The notes beneath the pieces are model-generated. The model worked only from the letters and a program-made list of their open reading frames with translations, searched no databases and was not told where the DNA came from. A stretch of DNA of 64,000 bases from positions 1 to 64,000 of the forward strand of contig JAFXUD010000034.1 in NCBI GenBank assembly GCA_017535315.1. Reading direction: 5' to 3'. The translations under genes and the position numbers were made by a program. The DNA comes from Victivallales bacterium. Lineage in GTDB: Bacteria; Verrucomicrobiota; Lentisphaeria; Oligosphaerales; Oligosphaeraceae. Shown here one piece after another: positions 63,694 through 64,000 of this stretch; position 1 is the stretch's first letter; each line of letters opens with the position of its first letter.

Positions 63694-64000
63694 TACCTCA
63701 AGTCCTGTACCTGTACCTCTAGAACTCCTACATACTGCTTGCGCTTGGCGTATGCCTCAACAGCATATAAAGCCTTGGTTTCCACCTTGCATATATAGGC
63801 ATTGTCTAGCATCGTCCCCAGTAGGTTTTCCGCGAGTCCTTCAAGGTTTTCAACTTCGGCTTTCAGCCCGTTTTCATCCCTGCACCATTTCAGGAGTCCG
63901 ACTTCGTAGGTATATACCCGTTTCGCGTCTGCCCTGCTTGAAATTGTGCGCTCTGATTCGGTCGGTACTATGTAAATCTGGCTTGAAAACTCGTGTTCGC
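63693..64000 (-). CDS. partial phage neck/tail protein, cut by the window end
   Basis: An open frame of 101 codons enters from the window edge and stops at TAA 63695-63693. The visible C-terminal part (AYAKRKQYVGVLEVQVQDLR end) is mixed alpha/beta. Its position just upstream of the gp10-like gene in transcription suggests a tail terminator or head-tail connector. No start codon is in the window. Confidence 0.7.
   Translation of the reverse strand, partial: EHEFSSQIYIVPTESERTISSRADAKRVYTYEVGLLKWCRDENGLKAEVENLEGLAENLLGTMLDNAYICKVETKALYAVEAYAKRKQYVGVLEVQVQDLR

Noticed and set aside
52507-64000. Diversity-generating retroelement variable region in tail genes
   Set aside because: No reverse transcriptase or template repeat is visible in the window; the variable-looking parts are explained by low-complexity repeats.

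Overview
The window looks like a chromosomal stretch of a Lentisphaerota (Victivallales-type) bacterium of the PVC superphylum. The evidence is the density of DUF1559-like prepilin proteins with [20 protein letters not shown] leaders, orphan secreted glycan-active enzymes without SusC/SusD partners, an AIDA-repeat/RTX giant adhesin, and many short intergenic repeat families. No rRNA gene is present, so the assignment rests on gene style only.

Layout. 1-393 is an intergenic repeat cluster. 394-4982 (minus) is a glycan operon: GH51-like arabinofuranosidase, heparinase II/III-type lyase, MFS transporter. 5182-12137 (plus) is housekeeping: prfB with the programmed +1 frameshift, transketolase, CstA-type peptide/pyruvate transporter, 2[4Fe-4S] ferredoxin, ispE and an FxsA-family membrane protein. 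12124-15073 (minus) holds a protein of unknown function and a secreted TIM-barrel hydrolase. 15232-23969 (plus) carries six tandem prepilin-like genes plus two more, interleaved with a DUF4838-type hydrolase and a Gfo/Idh/MocA oxidoreductase. 24342-25640 is a class II aldolase with two tandem domains, the second having lost its metal ligands. A tRNA-Ser(UGA) follows.

26041-40999 (plus) is the most unusual part. It encodes an FHA/zinc-ribbon/GTPase protein, a GAP1-like partner, a 1021-residue membrane-anchored coiled-coil protein, a PilM-PilN-like fusion, PilO-like and PilP/GspC-like bitopic proteins, a Ycf46-like AAA+ ATPase, a nitroreductase, an exported cyclophilin and an 803-residue lipoprotein. 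No PilB/PilT motor, PilC or PilQ secretin is seen beside it. I infer an envelope-spanning machine whose cytoplasmic side is GTPase- and AAA-controlled, with an FHA domain suggesting phospho-dependent regulation.

41742-51503 holds a DUF3795 protein, a large secreted glycosidase-like protein, an XRE regulator, a MurQ/GKRP-like SIS protein and the AIDA/RTX protein (minus). tRNA-Ser(CGA), a second copy of a 235-240 bp MITE-like element and tRNA-Val(CAC) follow. From 52507 to the window end (minus) runs the tail half of a siphovirus-like prophage: tail completion, tail tube, tail assembly chaperone with a probable -1 frameshift, TP901-type tape measure, distal tail and fibre proteins, a glycosyltransferase and small late genes. 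The prophage abuts tRNA-Val, its probable attachment site; the rest lies beyond the window.
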